Shown: positions 10,060-19,111 of the stretch, in pieces | Numbering within the stretch: position 1 is the first letter of the stretch | Layout: each line of letters opens with the position of its first letter | Source of the DNA: Orychophragmus violaceus | Taxonomy: Eukaryota > Streptophyta > Magnoliopsida > Brassicales > Brassicaceae | Assembly (NCBI GenBank): GCA_030180135.1 | Contig: CM058229.1 | Location: 43,675,522-43,739,521 of the forward strand | DNA: 64,000 bases | Direction: 5' to 3' | Notes under the pieces: model-generated | Database searches by the model: none | Seen by the model: the letters and a program-made list of their open reading frames with translations, nothing else | What the model was told of the DNA's origin: nothing | Made by a program: the position numbers and the translations under genes

Positions 10060-11493
10060 TTTAAGTTTGGGGGAATTGATATACTTGTATTTTCATGCAT
10101 TTAGGCTATTGTTAGGATCATGTTTTACTTCTTTTTAGTTTCCTTTAGCTTCATTTCTTTGGTCATTGGTGTGTTTAGAGTATATGATCATCTAGATCTA
10201 GGTTTAGGCATTCTAGGCTTGCATTTGGAGTGTTTCTTATGTTTTGTAGGTTCTTGGAGTGGCTAAAGATTTTTGGAAGAGTTTGGAGGCCAAAGGAGTG
10301 ATTGCAAGTGAAATGGTGATGAAAGACCAAACCGATGAGCTTGAAAGATTGAGTCATATGAAGATGTTACGTTAACTTTTAGCTCTGGGATTCTAAATAC
10401 AAATCATGGGAAATTGAGCTGGCTTTCTAATGGAGGTGGTGTGAAGTCATTCGGTGGTATATGGAAAGAGTTATGCCTGATTTACTGGATGCATCTCAAC
10501 ACAGTCTGTAAAAAAGCAAACAGACTCATATCGACCAGCATATCGACCAAGCAGACCGATACGACCCCTCGGATTAAAAACAGACAGTTCATATCGACCA
10601 GCCTGGCCGATACGACCCCTCGACAGAAAAATCCGAAGACTCATATCGACCAGCGTATCGACCGAGCAGATCGATACAGACCCCAGAAACTGCCTTGGAT
10701 CCGGGTCAACACCCGGTTTGTTCCGGGTTGACCCGGCTCGCACCCTATTGACTATTTAAGCCAAAAACCTATTTCTTATTGTTTCTTAAGCTATTTTTGA
10801 TGTTCTAAACTCTTTTGTAAGAACAAGTTGGATTTCTTTGATTTATCTAGTACTTCTTTTGTTATTCCTTTGACAAATCTCTCAATCCATCACTAATCTC
10901 CCATGATCAACTATATTTCTATGAGTTTTGTTGAACTTAGGATGATTAGTGAGTAGTTCTTTATAGGCTTATGGGTTAGGTAGGATTAGGTTGATTAGGG
11001 GTGATCAATGGACTTCTAGTGATTGATTGTTTAAAATTCTAGTTTCTAGCTTTGTTAGAACTTTCACATTCTAGCACATGAAAGTGTATGTCTAGAGTGA
11101 TTGTTTCCTGTTCGGAACCTGTTTGAATGCTCATTTGATTCTAATTCAAAAATGATAATTTGTTCTTGAGTTAGGATTAAGTGAAGAATTGGTATTAAGA
11201 GATTAAACTGATTTACTTGGTTTGTTCTATGCTAGGAGATAACTTCTATGAAGTTTGAGTTAGGATTCCTTGATCATCCCGAGTCACCTATCCGTTGACC
11301 TTAACCTTTAGGCCTTATTTCTGTCATTGATTGAATCCATTTGTTATTTGATTTTTGTTTACTTCTATTTGATTTGTTTTCGTTAGGATTGTTAGAACAA
11401 AAACTTAATTGAATTGATTTGACTATAGAGGTTTAGTGTGTGCGTATTGGTTTTATCCGTCCCAAAAAGGTTCGATACCTCTAAGCTACATCA
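10060..11493 (+). repeat. Athila-like polypurine tract and 3' LTR (+)
   Basis: TTTAAGTTTGGGGGAAT at 10060-10076 is the typical purine tract of Athila-like elements; its reverse complement flanks the LTR at 28853. An LTR starts TGATATACTTG at 10077 and probably ends TACATCA at 11493, though no target duplication confirms that end. The internal region upstream is missing apart from about 50 bp, because the LTR at 8882-10027 sits there. The LTR holds a three-fold array of TATCGACC motifs. Confidence 0.55.
10528..10677. repeat. Threefold TATCGACC/CGATAC array
   Basis: Three units at 10528-10563, 10591-10613 and 10642-10677 each combine ATATCGACCAGC with a later CCGATAC or TCGATAC and a CGACCCCTCG-like spacer. 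They look like a relative of the TGTCGRYCGACA pairs found elsewhere in the window, here at about 11-bp steps. Confidence 0.7.
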
Positions 11494-11856
11494 ATAAGCT
11501 TGAGGAATTGGTACCTCAAAGGATTGCAAAAATCCTTGTTACCACCGCTACCGTTCTCAATTCAGCCTTGTATACGGTCTCTCTTCCTAAATGTTCCTCA
11601 TTAGTCTGGTCATTCTTAGACTATCTCTTCCTTCTCGATCTGCGGTTTCTCCTCACGGCCTCGATTGATCGCTCAATTTCTTCATGTTGTATCTCTTTCA
11701 ACGAAATCCAAACCTTCTTTCCATCAATTAGGACGTCTTGACTTCTCTTTTTCTTTCTGCACATTCTCTTCTCCAATCTTAGTACCATTTTCTTCAGGTC
11801 CAACAATCTTCGTTCTTCCATGACCATTCGTCGTACCGTAAACTGAAAATTCTTAT
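11494..11856. other. Unassigned element-derived stretch, possibly LARD-2 internal
   Basis: The sequence is rich in CTT/TCT on the + strand, and I find no credible coding region. Its style (TTCTTCCATGACCATTCG) resembles the LARD internal region near 52330, but no clear alignment is visible. It is the left flank of Element 2. Confidence 0.3.
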
Positions 11857-13242
11857 TTATGTAAGATTGGAGGTGGATAGTTGTTTGGGTCTCCCAGCTG
11901 GTCGGAGACGCTCTCTGGTTGATCTGTGGTTAATGGTCGATGGATGATGGTCGGTGGTCGATTGGGAAAGCTAGCTGGCTGAAGGCGCTCTCAAGGCTTC
12001 CCAATGGATGGTTAGATGGAGTTGACACAACAGGAACACAAGAACATGAACTGGTAACAAGATCTTCAATCACAGGGGGAAACCACGCAAGTGAGAGAGG
12101 AGATCGGCCGTCAATGGGCAAAACACTTTATGGTTTTTACTATCAAATTGCTTAAAACTTTTCAACATGTACAAGTGCCTTATATAAGCCACGAAATAAA
12201 AACCTAAAGAAGGCTCTTGGGCCATTACAAACTCAAAATAAACTTAATGGAAAAAGAGGAAAAGGTTGGATGGGCCATGATCTCTTTCTCATGTATCGGA
12301 CCTTGGTTTACCTCATTAAAAACATTAGTGGAAAAACCCATAGGTATAAAACCACACTTAAGGGAAAAAGAGAAAAACCTCAGCCCAAATTTATGTTGCA
12401 CGTGCTCCTGGTCGCCAAATATTTTTCTGAAGTTCATTAATTTCATGAGCTTCCAAATTAGGCATGTCCAGCAACATTTGGGTTTGAACTCGAATATCTT
12501 CTTTGTACGAGCTGGTATTGACTTGATTCCAACACTCCTGTGTTCCCTGATGAGTCAAGAATTCAGAGAAAGTTTTCTTGTTGCCTGATTCATCCTGGTC
12601 AATTCTTAGCTCTTCAATATGTAGAAGTCGGTCTCCAGCGGGTACCTTTGAAATCTCCTGTTTTGCAACTTGCATAACTTCCTCATAAGAAAGGGTTTTG
12701 ACGTACTTCCAATTCTTGATGACTCCTTGTTGAGTCAGGTTTCTGGAACAGGTCGAGTTGTAGCTTTAGTTATTCTGGTATGACCAATATCCTCCGTTTA
12801 GTGCACATATGTCCGTTGGCAAGGCTAAGCGAGCAGCTTCCAAACAAACTCCAAAACAAACTCGATACAGGGCTGGTTACTCCTGATCAAACTCTTCTAA
12901 ATTGTTGGTTTCCTAGTGAATAGCAAGTCTGATGTGATGGGATAAATTCAATTCTCCTATGGATAGCTTCCAAGACTCGGCTAGGGCTATAGGTGGAGGG
13001 TTGTGGACTATTACCAAATGGGATCGTACCAATTGGGTTCTGGCACGAACATTACTCCTGAGACATATGGTTGGCTGATGAATTTTCATTCCCACGTAAT
13101 TTAGTCTTGTAGAACATGCTTGGATCTCCTTTACCTCCTTGGCTACGTTCCCATGGTCGGGAACTACTCGACCAGCCTCATGGTCGAGGGCTGTACGTAC
13201 TGCTCGTCCTGGTCGGGTTCGGATGATCCGATGTCCTCTTCA
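11857..13242 (-). repeat. Element 2 3' LTR
   Basis: Matches 15255-16643 with many scattered substitutions. On the + strand TTATATAAG at 12180-12188 gives a minus-strand TATA-like box. It ends CCTCTTCA, followed by the purine tract complement TACCCTCTCTCTTG at 13243-13256. Confidence 0.8.
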
Positions 13243-13907
13243 TACCCTCTCTCTTGAAAATGATTTGACCTCGAATCTGCATAACCTGCACCAAGATAAA
13301 GCAAGTTAGCTTTCATGCGGTTTTGTGAGTCCATGGCCTTACCTTGATGGATCCGGGGCTTGTGATCGTAAGGGCTCTCAGGCCGTGCTCCATTGAGTAG
13401 GTGACTCAAAATCATGCCTCGACTTTGGATTGGGTGCCACAGACAAGTAGCTTCACCATCATCTACTTTGGCCTCTGTCAAGTAGCATCCAAGGCCGGGT
13501 GGTACTTCTTTCCGGTTCGTCTCTTTGGTTCCTGCAATATTATTGACACCTCTGGAAAGAAACAAGTGCATTAGGTGTTCTTTAAGAGATGATAAACGTG
13601 CTGAGCATCTATTCTGACTAAGGTCTAATTTTGGGTTTGAAACTTTTTCTTTTAATTTCATTGAGTCTTTAATTACTTCTGCGGAAGCAGTAGAGATGAA
13701 CTGTTTTAGAGAAAGGCTTACCTGATTAACGCTCTCAGCGGTGTTTTGGTTGGGCGGTTCTCCTTCTACCTCAACCTGTCGTGAGCTGAAGGCTTGACGG
13801 TCCTTAGACAACTCCAATGTCGTTGGTACATTCAGTTCAAGGTCCATATCTATCTTGACATTTCCGGATGATATTGCTGCCTCTGTCGGGGTGTCGGTAC
13901 AGCCCAT
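13164..13907 (-). pseudogene. Element 2 gag-like fragment, C-terminal module region (247 aa)
   Basis: The fragment contains one copy of the module seen in Elements 1 and 3 (LMHLFLSRGVNNIAGTKE), and near its end SRSNHFQERGYEED, encoded by the purine tract and the start of the 3' LTR. The corresponding tails in the other elements read LRSKLLEEGGYDA and FRSNPFQEGGDDV. It lacks a CCHC knuckle and gag domain. Upstream coding is broken. Confidence 0.65.
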
Positions 13908-14431
13908 TTGATCCTATGTTCTACCTACGTCCTGCTCAACACTTTTGGACAATGACAAATGAATTAAAACAGTTTTTGGTTCATTGTTGACAGATGGACA
14001 ATAGCTAGGGTGGGAAACTTTAACCTTTGGTCGAGGCGGGTCGGACGATGGGGCGATGGTCGTCGACGTTCGAGGGTGGTCGAGCGGTCGACGGTGGGAC
14101 GAGGTGGTAGAAGATGTGCACTGCCCTTGGTTGTCTCCCTATGCGTGAAATATTGCTCCTACACAAGACGTTTTAGATATTTCCACGTGCATGCTGGTTC
14201 ATTGTAATGAACTCGCCATTTCTCCTCGTGCTTCCACCATGCATATGCTTCTCCGAACAACGTGTGGATGGTATGCGAGGGATGGTCTCTTATTGGGATG
14301 TTGTGATCCCAAAAGTAGACCTCCAGATCTTCTTCCTAGTGAAAATAGTTCTCAGTTCCTGAAAAAGACATTGGTTGTGAGTCAAGGACATAAGGGCTAT
14401 GTTGAGATTTAGTTGGAGTCAGCGATAGTCT
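13908..14431 (-). other. Element 2 internal region, decayed coding
   Basis: Another module-like minus-strand stretch occurs around 13945-13965 (rc of GACAAATGAATTAAAAC, compare IHL-type modules), but the frame is broken. There is no other recognisable feature up to the Arg/Gln-rich ORF. Confidence 0.4.
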
Positions 14432-14677
14432 TTATCTTGTGGTGTGGTGAGGTCGGTATTGGTCTGGTGGCTCGGGATCCGTCTCGTGTGTGGCATGGTA
14501 TTCTTTAGCACCGTCCGGGTTGAGGCCGTGGTCGTGCTGTCTGTGTCGTGCTTGACCGGGTCGAGCTTGCTGGTCGGGTCGACGTTGCTGGTCGACCGGA
14601 CGCTCCAGGCGGTCTCTTAGGGCATGTAGGGCTCCAAGTACTTGAGCCATAGTCACCGGTTCTCCTTGGTCATTCAT
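14432..14677 (-). pseudogene. Element 2 possible gag N-terminus (81 aa)
   Basis: Begins MNDQGEPVTMAQVLGALHAL, then a run rich in Arg, Gln, Pro and His. Its position just downstream of the leader, and a helical start followed by a basic linker, fit a truncated gag N-terminus. No conserved motif proves it, so it may be chance. Confidence 0.35.
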
Positions 14678-15240
14678 TTACTCAGTTCCTGTTTACACAA
14701 CCTAAGGAAAAGATCCAGTGCAAATCGAGAAACAAAGAAAACAAGCAACAAAGCTAGAGAAAAAGGCAAGACACAAAAGAATGGCAAAATCGCAAAATGG
14801 AAATATGCAACAATGAAAATATGCAAAATCTAATGTTAACCGGTTTTACTTAAATTTTTTTTACTTGAACACTAAACTAGATGAAAGTAATGCATATTAC
14901 ACGAATGGTAGGAGATGGACTAGAGAACATATGATCCTATGTGTGGCTGCTGCGATTAAACAACATATCAACTCTATTTTTTTTAATTTTAATTTTATGA
15001 ATGCAGCAAGACAAGATGCAAAACAGAAGCAAATAGGAATGAAAAACTAAAAATCGCAAAGCTTCAAACCCAACAGAGTCGCAACAAACAGAACAAAACA
15101 AAGAACAAAACAAAACAAGGAAAATTTTATGGTTTTTAAATATATAAAGCAAACAAGAACAAAAGGCAAAAACAAAAGTGCAAAACAAAATTGAGGAAGA
15201 TAAAGGTGGGATGAACAAAACCTGGAGGTAGGATCCTTTA
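14678..15240 (-). other. Element 2 leader
   Basis: An untranslated region between the PBS and the first possible gag codon. It is rich in AAACAAAA-type runs on the + strand. I see nothing coding. Confidence 0.5.
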
Positions 15241-15252
15241 GCTCTGATACCA
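15241..15252 (-). promoter_or_regulatory. Element 2 primer-binding site (initiator Met tRNA)
   Basis: The minus strand reads TGGTATCAGAGC beside the LTR end at 15255, showing that 15255-16643 is the 5' LTR. Confidence 0.85.
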
Positions 15253-15254
15253 GA

Positions 15255-16643
15255 TGATGTAAGATTGGAGGTAAATAGTTGTTTGGGTCTCCCAGCTGGT
15301 GGGAGAAGCTCTCTGGTTGATCCATGGTCAATGGTCGATGGACGATGGTCGGTGGTCAAATGGGAAAAGCTTGCTGGCCGAAGGCGCTCTCAAGGATTTC
15401 CAATGGATGGTTAGATGGAGTTGACACAACAGGAACACAAGAACATGAACTGGTAACAAGATATTCAATTACAGGGGGAAACCACACAAGTGAGAGAGGA
15501 GATCGACCGTCAATGGGCAAAACACTTTAGGGTTTTTACTATCAAATTTCTTAAAACTTTTCAACATGTACAAGTGCCTTATATAGGCCACGAAATAAAA
15601 AACTAAAGAAGGCTCTTGGGCCATTACAAACTCGAAATAAACTTAATGGATAACAAGGGAAAAGGTTGGACGGGCCATGATCTCTTTCTCATGTATCGGA
15701 CCTTGGTTTACCTCATTAAAAATCTTAGTGGGAAAACCCATTGGGATAAAACCACACTTAAGGGAAAAAGAGTATAAACCTCAGCCCAAAGAGATGTTGC
15801 ACGTGCTCCTTGTCGCCAAATATATTTACGAAGTTCATTAAATCTGTGAGCTTCTAAATAAGGCAGGTCCAACTACATTTGGGTTTGAACTCGAATAGCT
15901 TCTTTGTCCAAGCTGGTATTAACTTTATTACAACTCTCCTGTGTTCCCTGATGAGTCAAGAATTTAAAGAAAGTTTTCTTGTTGCCTGATTTATCCTGGT
16001 CAGTTCTGAGGTCTTCAATATGTAGAAGCCGGTCTCCAGTGGGTACCTTGGAAATCTCATGTTTTGCAACTTGAATAGCTTCCTTATAAGACAGGCTTTT
16101 GACGTACTTCCAATTATTGATAACTCCTTGTTTAGTCAGATTTTGGGAACAAGTTGAGTTGTAGCTTGAATCCTTCTGGTATGACCGAAATCCTCTGTTG
16201 AGTGCACATATGTCCGCGGGCAAGGCTAACCGAGCAGCTTCTGAACAAACTCCAAAACAAAATCGATCCAAGGCTGGTTTCTCCTGATCAAACTCTTCTA
16301 AATAGTTGATTTCCTGGTGAATAGCAAGTCTGATGTGATGGGATCGATCCAATTCTCATATGGATAGCTTCCAAGACTCGGCTAGGGCTTTGGGTGGAGG
16401 ATTGTGGACTATCTCCAAATGGAATCGTACCAATTGGGTTAATACACGACCATTACTCCTGAGACATATGGTTGGCTGATTAATTTTCATTGCCACGTCA
16501 TTTAGTCTTGTAGAACATGCTTGGATCTCCTTAACCTCCTTGGGTACGTTCTGCATGGTCAGGAACGGCAAGACCAGCCTCATGGTCGAGGGCGCTACGT
16601 GCCGCTCGTTCGGGTCGGTTCGGATAATCCGATGTCCTCATCA
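15255..16643 (-). repeat. Element 2 5' LTR
   Basis: Partner of 11857-13242. It ends TCCTCATCA at 16643 and is followed at once by LARD-type internal sequence. Confidence 0.8.
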
Positions 16644-17876
16644 CTGATCCACTCCTTTCTTGCTTCGATCTGTCTTTGGTTACTCCACCATTTGACCAAT
16701 CTACCAACATCAACTCCACCATTTGTAGCTTGGTCTTGTCTTCTTGAATACACACCAAAGTAACTCTTTTCTCATTGTCTCCGTTGTTGGTTTATAACCA
16801 GTCTCCGTTGACTCATTCATGGCCAAACTCCCATAGCCGCAACCTTCCTGAACAATGATCTTCTTCATCTCTCCAAGTCGTTTCCCTAGTTGAAAACCGA
16901 CTTCATCTTTGTCCCCGTCATGCTTCTTGATGTCTCGTGATGGGATTCCATCCCCTTCTCCTCCTTCCACCGTCAAGGAATGCCTTTCACATAACTCTTT
17001 GTACTCCTTGATGTGGCTTAGATGACTAACTTCAATGACTTCTTTCTCCGTCCTGATCTTGGTAAAGACATCACCTAAGTCTTTCCTTAACCACTCATAA
17101 ATATGAGCTCATACCGTCTTGGTGTGAACTCCTTTCCATAGGCGCCACCGCTCACACTAACCAGCATCTTCATCTCCATTTTAACTACTAGTTCAGCCAG
17201 TTGCATGAACTTTTTCCCCATTGGTGTCGTGGCTTGTTACGACCGTCACCGTCATTCCTGTTTCTCTTTTCTTGTAAAAGGATAACAATGCCTCTTCCTC
17301 ATCACCTCCTGATCGTTGGTTCTTTCTCTCCATATTACTTCTCACTGAAGTCTCGAACCATCACTTTCTCCAAGAGTGATTCTGCACATCTCGGTTCGCA
17401 ACCTCCTCGTCCCGACAAACTATCTAGTCTTGAACTTTTACTCAATCATTCCCTGCCAACCAATCCTCTTGATCCTTGGCTTCCCAGAAAACCCATTCGG
17501 ACTGGTCTCCTTGACCTGTCATATCCACAAAAACGCTTATGGCCGATCTCCCGAAATCTGATCCGCCGATCCGTTGCTTTCACAAAACTGTCTACTGAAC
17601 GATCCCCTAGATCTTTAGCTTCTCTTCACACCGTCACTGAACCATCCACGCTCCATATTACCAACCGGTTACAAGGATTTCTTGTGTTTTTGTTTGGGTA
17701 ACATGTTTTAGGGAGGGTTAACAAAAACTTACCACCTTCCTATCCTAAGGTTTTCAGAAACTCTTTCCGGGAAACCTAAGGATTCTCACACCCAAAGCCC
17801 AAACTTAGGAAACTTCCGACATGCTAGAAACAATAGCCACCTTGCTATTTTCTAAGCATTCGCCCCACTTGACTTC
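16644..17876 (-). other. LARD-2 internal region, left segment
   Basis: Matches 52732-53625 in LARD-1 by patches: CTGATCCACTCCTTTCTT, TTTATAACCAGTCTCCGTTG, GTCTCGAACCATCACTTTC, AAGGATTCTCACACC. No intact protein is encoded on either strand. It is split from the rest of LARD-2 by Element 3; ACTTC at 17872-17876 is the target duplication. Confidence 0.75.
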
Positions 17877-18732
17877 TGATACGATCTTAATGGAGAAGAT
17901 CCTTGTCCTTTGATGCACTTTGTGAGTCTGGTTGTTTGATGGATGAAGAACAGAAGGGATGGACTGATTGTATGATTTCGAAACAGGGAAATGAAGGAAA
18001 CTTCCTGAAGTTTGCGGAATGACTTCAAGACTTTCAAACTCGGTTCTTCTAGGAGTTAAACACCAAAAGAAGAATCCAAGACGAATGGATATTACACACC
18101 ATTCAGATCAAACACTTTCAGAAGTTTTAGAATAAAAGAAGTTTGATAAAGTTCAGAAATGACTACAAAGTGTTTTAAATAGAAAACTGCAACATTGCTG
18201 CATGAACAGCAATTAATACACCTAGGAAAAGCAGAAAGACTAATTAAACACTTAGAATTTCGAAATCCCACTTTAAAATAGGTTATGGGCCTTATGGATC
18301 AGTAATGGGAAAGGATAATAGTATGTGGGCTTGCCTCATTAAAAACCTCTCTTGGAAAACCCATTGGGACAAAACCAAGAGGAGGGAAAAAGAGTACAAG
18401 TCCACACACCTCCATTACTGATGACTTAAGTGGCTTGAATCACAACCAAGGTGGCTGGATTAGCACACTCAAGTTGGCCTTGGACATGGTGTAGAAGGGT
18501 GTCGAAGGCTTGCTTGAATTGCTTTGCCTTAGCTTTGGTCATTGGTCCAACTGGTATGTGCAAAGCTTCTGATCCTTGCTCTCCTTTCTCCTCTGGTTCA
18601 AGCTGCTCCTTAGCTCCATTCTCCTCAGCTACAAGCTTATTTCCATCAGGTTCATGCTCCAGGTCTTTAGTTCCATCAGGTACAAGCTCAGGTTCAAGGT
18701 CCATGTTTTTAGTGTTGGTCAGGATCACATCA
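17877..18732 (-). repeat. Element 3 3' LTR
   Basis: Near-identical to 22005-22860. It encodes the last ~100 residues of the gag-like tail on the minus strand. The purine tract complement TCCCCTCCCTCTTG abuts it at 18733-18746. Confidence 0.9.
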
Positions 18733-19109
18733 TCCCCTCCCTCTTGAAAAGGATTTGACCTAAAATCCAGTTCATATGCAATGAAATGAACTAAGTCTGG
18801 TGGCTCCTTTTTCGTACCTGCAATGTAATCAACACCTTTGGAAAAGAGCAAGTGTATTATTACAGTCATGGAATAATAAACATATGAACATGTCTCAGCT
18901 TGAATTATGACATTATCCTTTTCATGTTCCTCTTTTCTAAGACAAGAATTTGATCCCAAATATTCTTTGAACAAACTTAAATTGTTCTCAATGTTTCCTG
19001 GATGTAATAAACTCATAATCATAGTTCCAATAGCATGAGAAACAAACAGAATCAAAGAAGTACTTATCTGAATAAGGCTCTGGATATTTTTGTCACTTTT
19101 TCTCATCAA
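18426..19109 (-). pseudogene. Element 3 gag-like tail, shifted frame (about 227 aa)
   Basis: This follows the main ORF directly in another minus frame, so one frameshift or recoding event separates them. It carries a module copy (VIIHLLFSKGVDYIAGTKKE), then DFRSNPFQEGGDDVI, encoded by the purine tract and LTR start. The LTR-encoded acidic tail holds GPMTKAKAKQFKQAFDTLL. From family knowledge, a 'GPMTRARAK'-like motif after 'LRTNPFEEGGND' ends many plant Ty3/Gypsy pol polyproteins. That suggests this tail is the retained end of a lost pol. Confidence 0.7.
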
Positions 19110-19111
19110 AG

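Larger units (their letters stand above)
11857..16643 (-). mobile_element. Element 2: degraded non-autonomous LTR retrotransposon, same superfamily as Elements 1 and 3
   Basis: LTRs lie at 11857-13242 and 15255-16643 (about 1.39 kb). The right copy starts TGATGTAAG; the left starts TTATGTAAG, one base changed. A PBS for initiator Met tRNA adjoins the right LTR and a purine tract adjoins the left. Possible target duplication is CTTAT (left) against CTGAT (right), one mismatch. The right flank (CTGATCCACTCC) is LARD internal sequence also found at 52732. The LTRs differ at many positions, so this is the oldest of the three. Only remnants of gag-like coding remain and no pol. Confidence 0.8.

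Noticed and set aside
14010..14207. Arg-rich + strand ORF
   Set aside because: Antisense to the Element 2 internal region with no homologue or start context; composition explains it.
17201..17701. 166-aa + strand ORF
   Set aside because: Part of LARD-2 internal repeat; the related region at 53040-53400 does not keep the frame.
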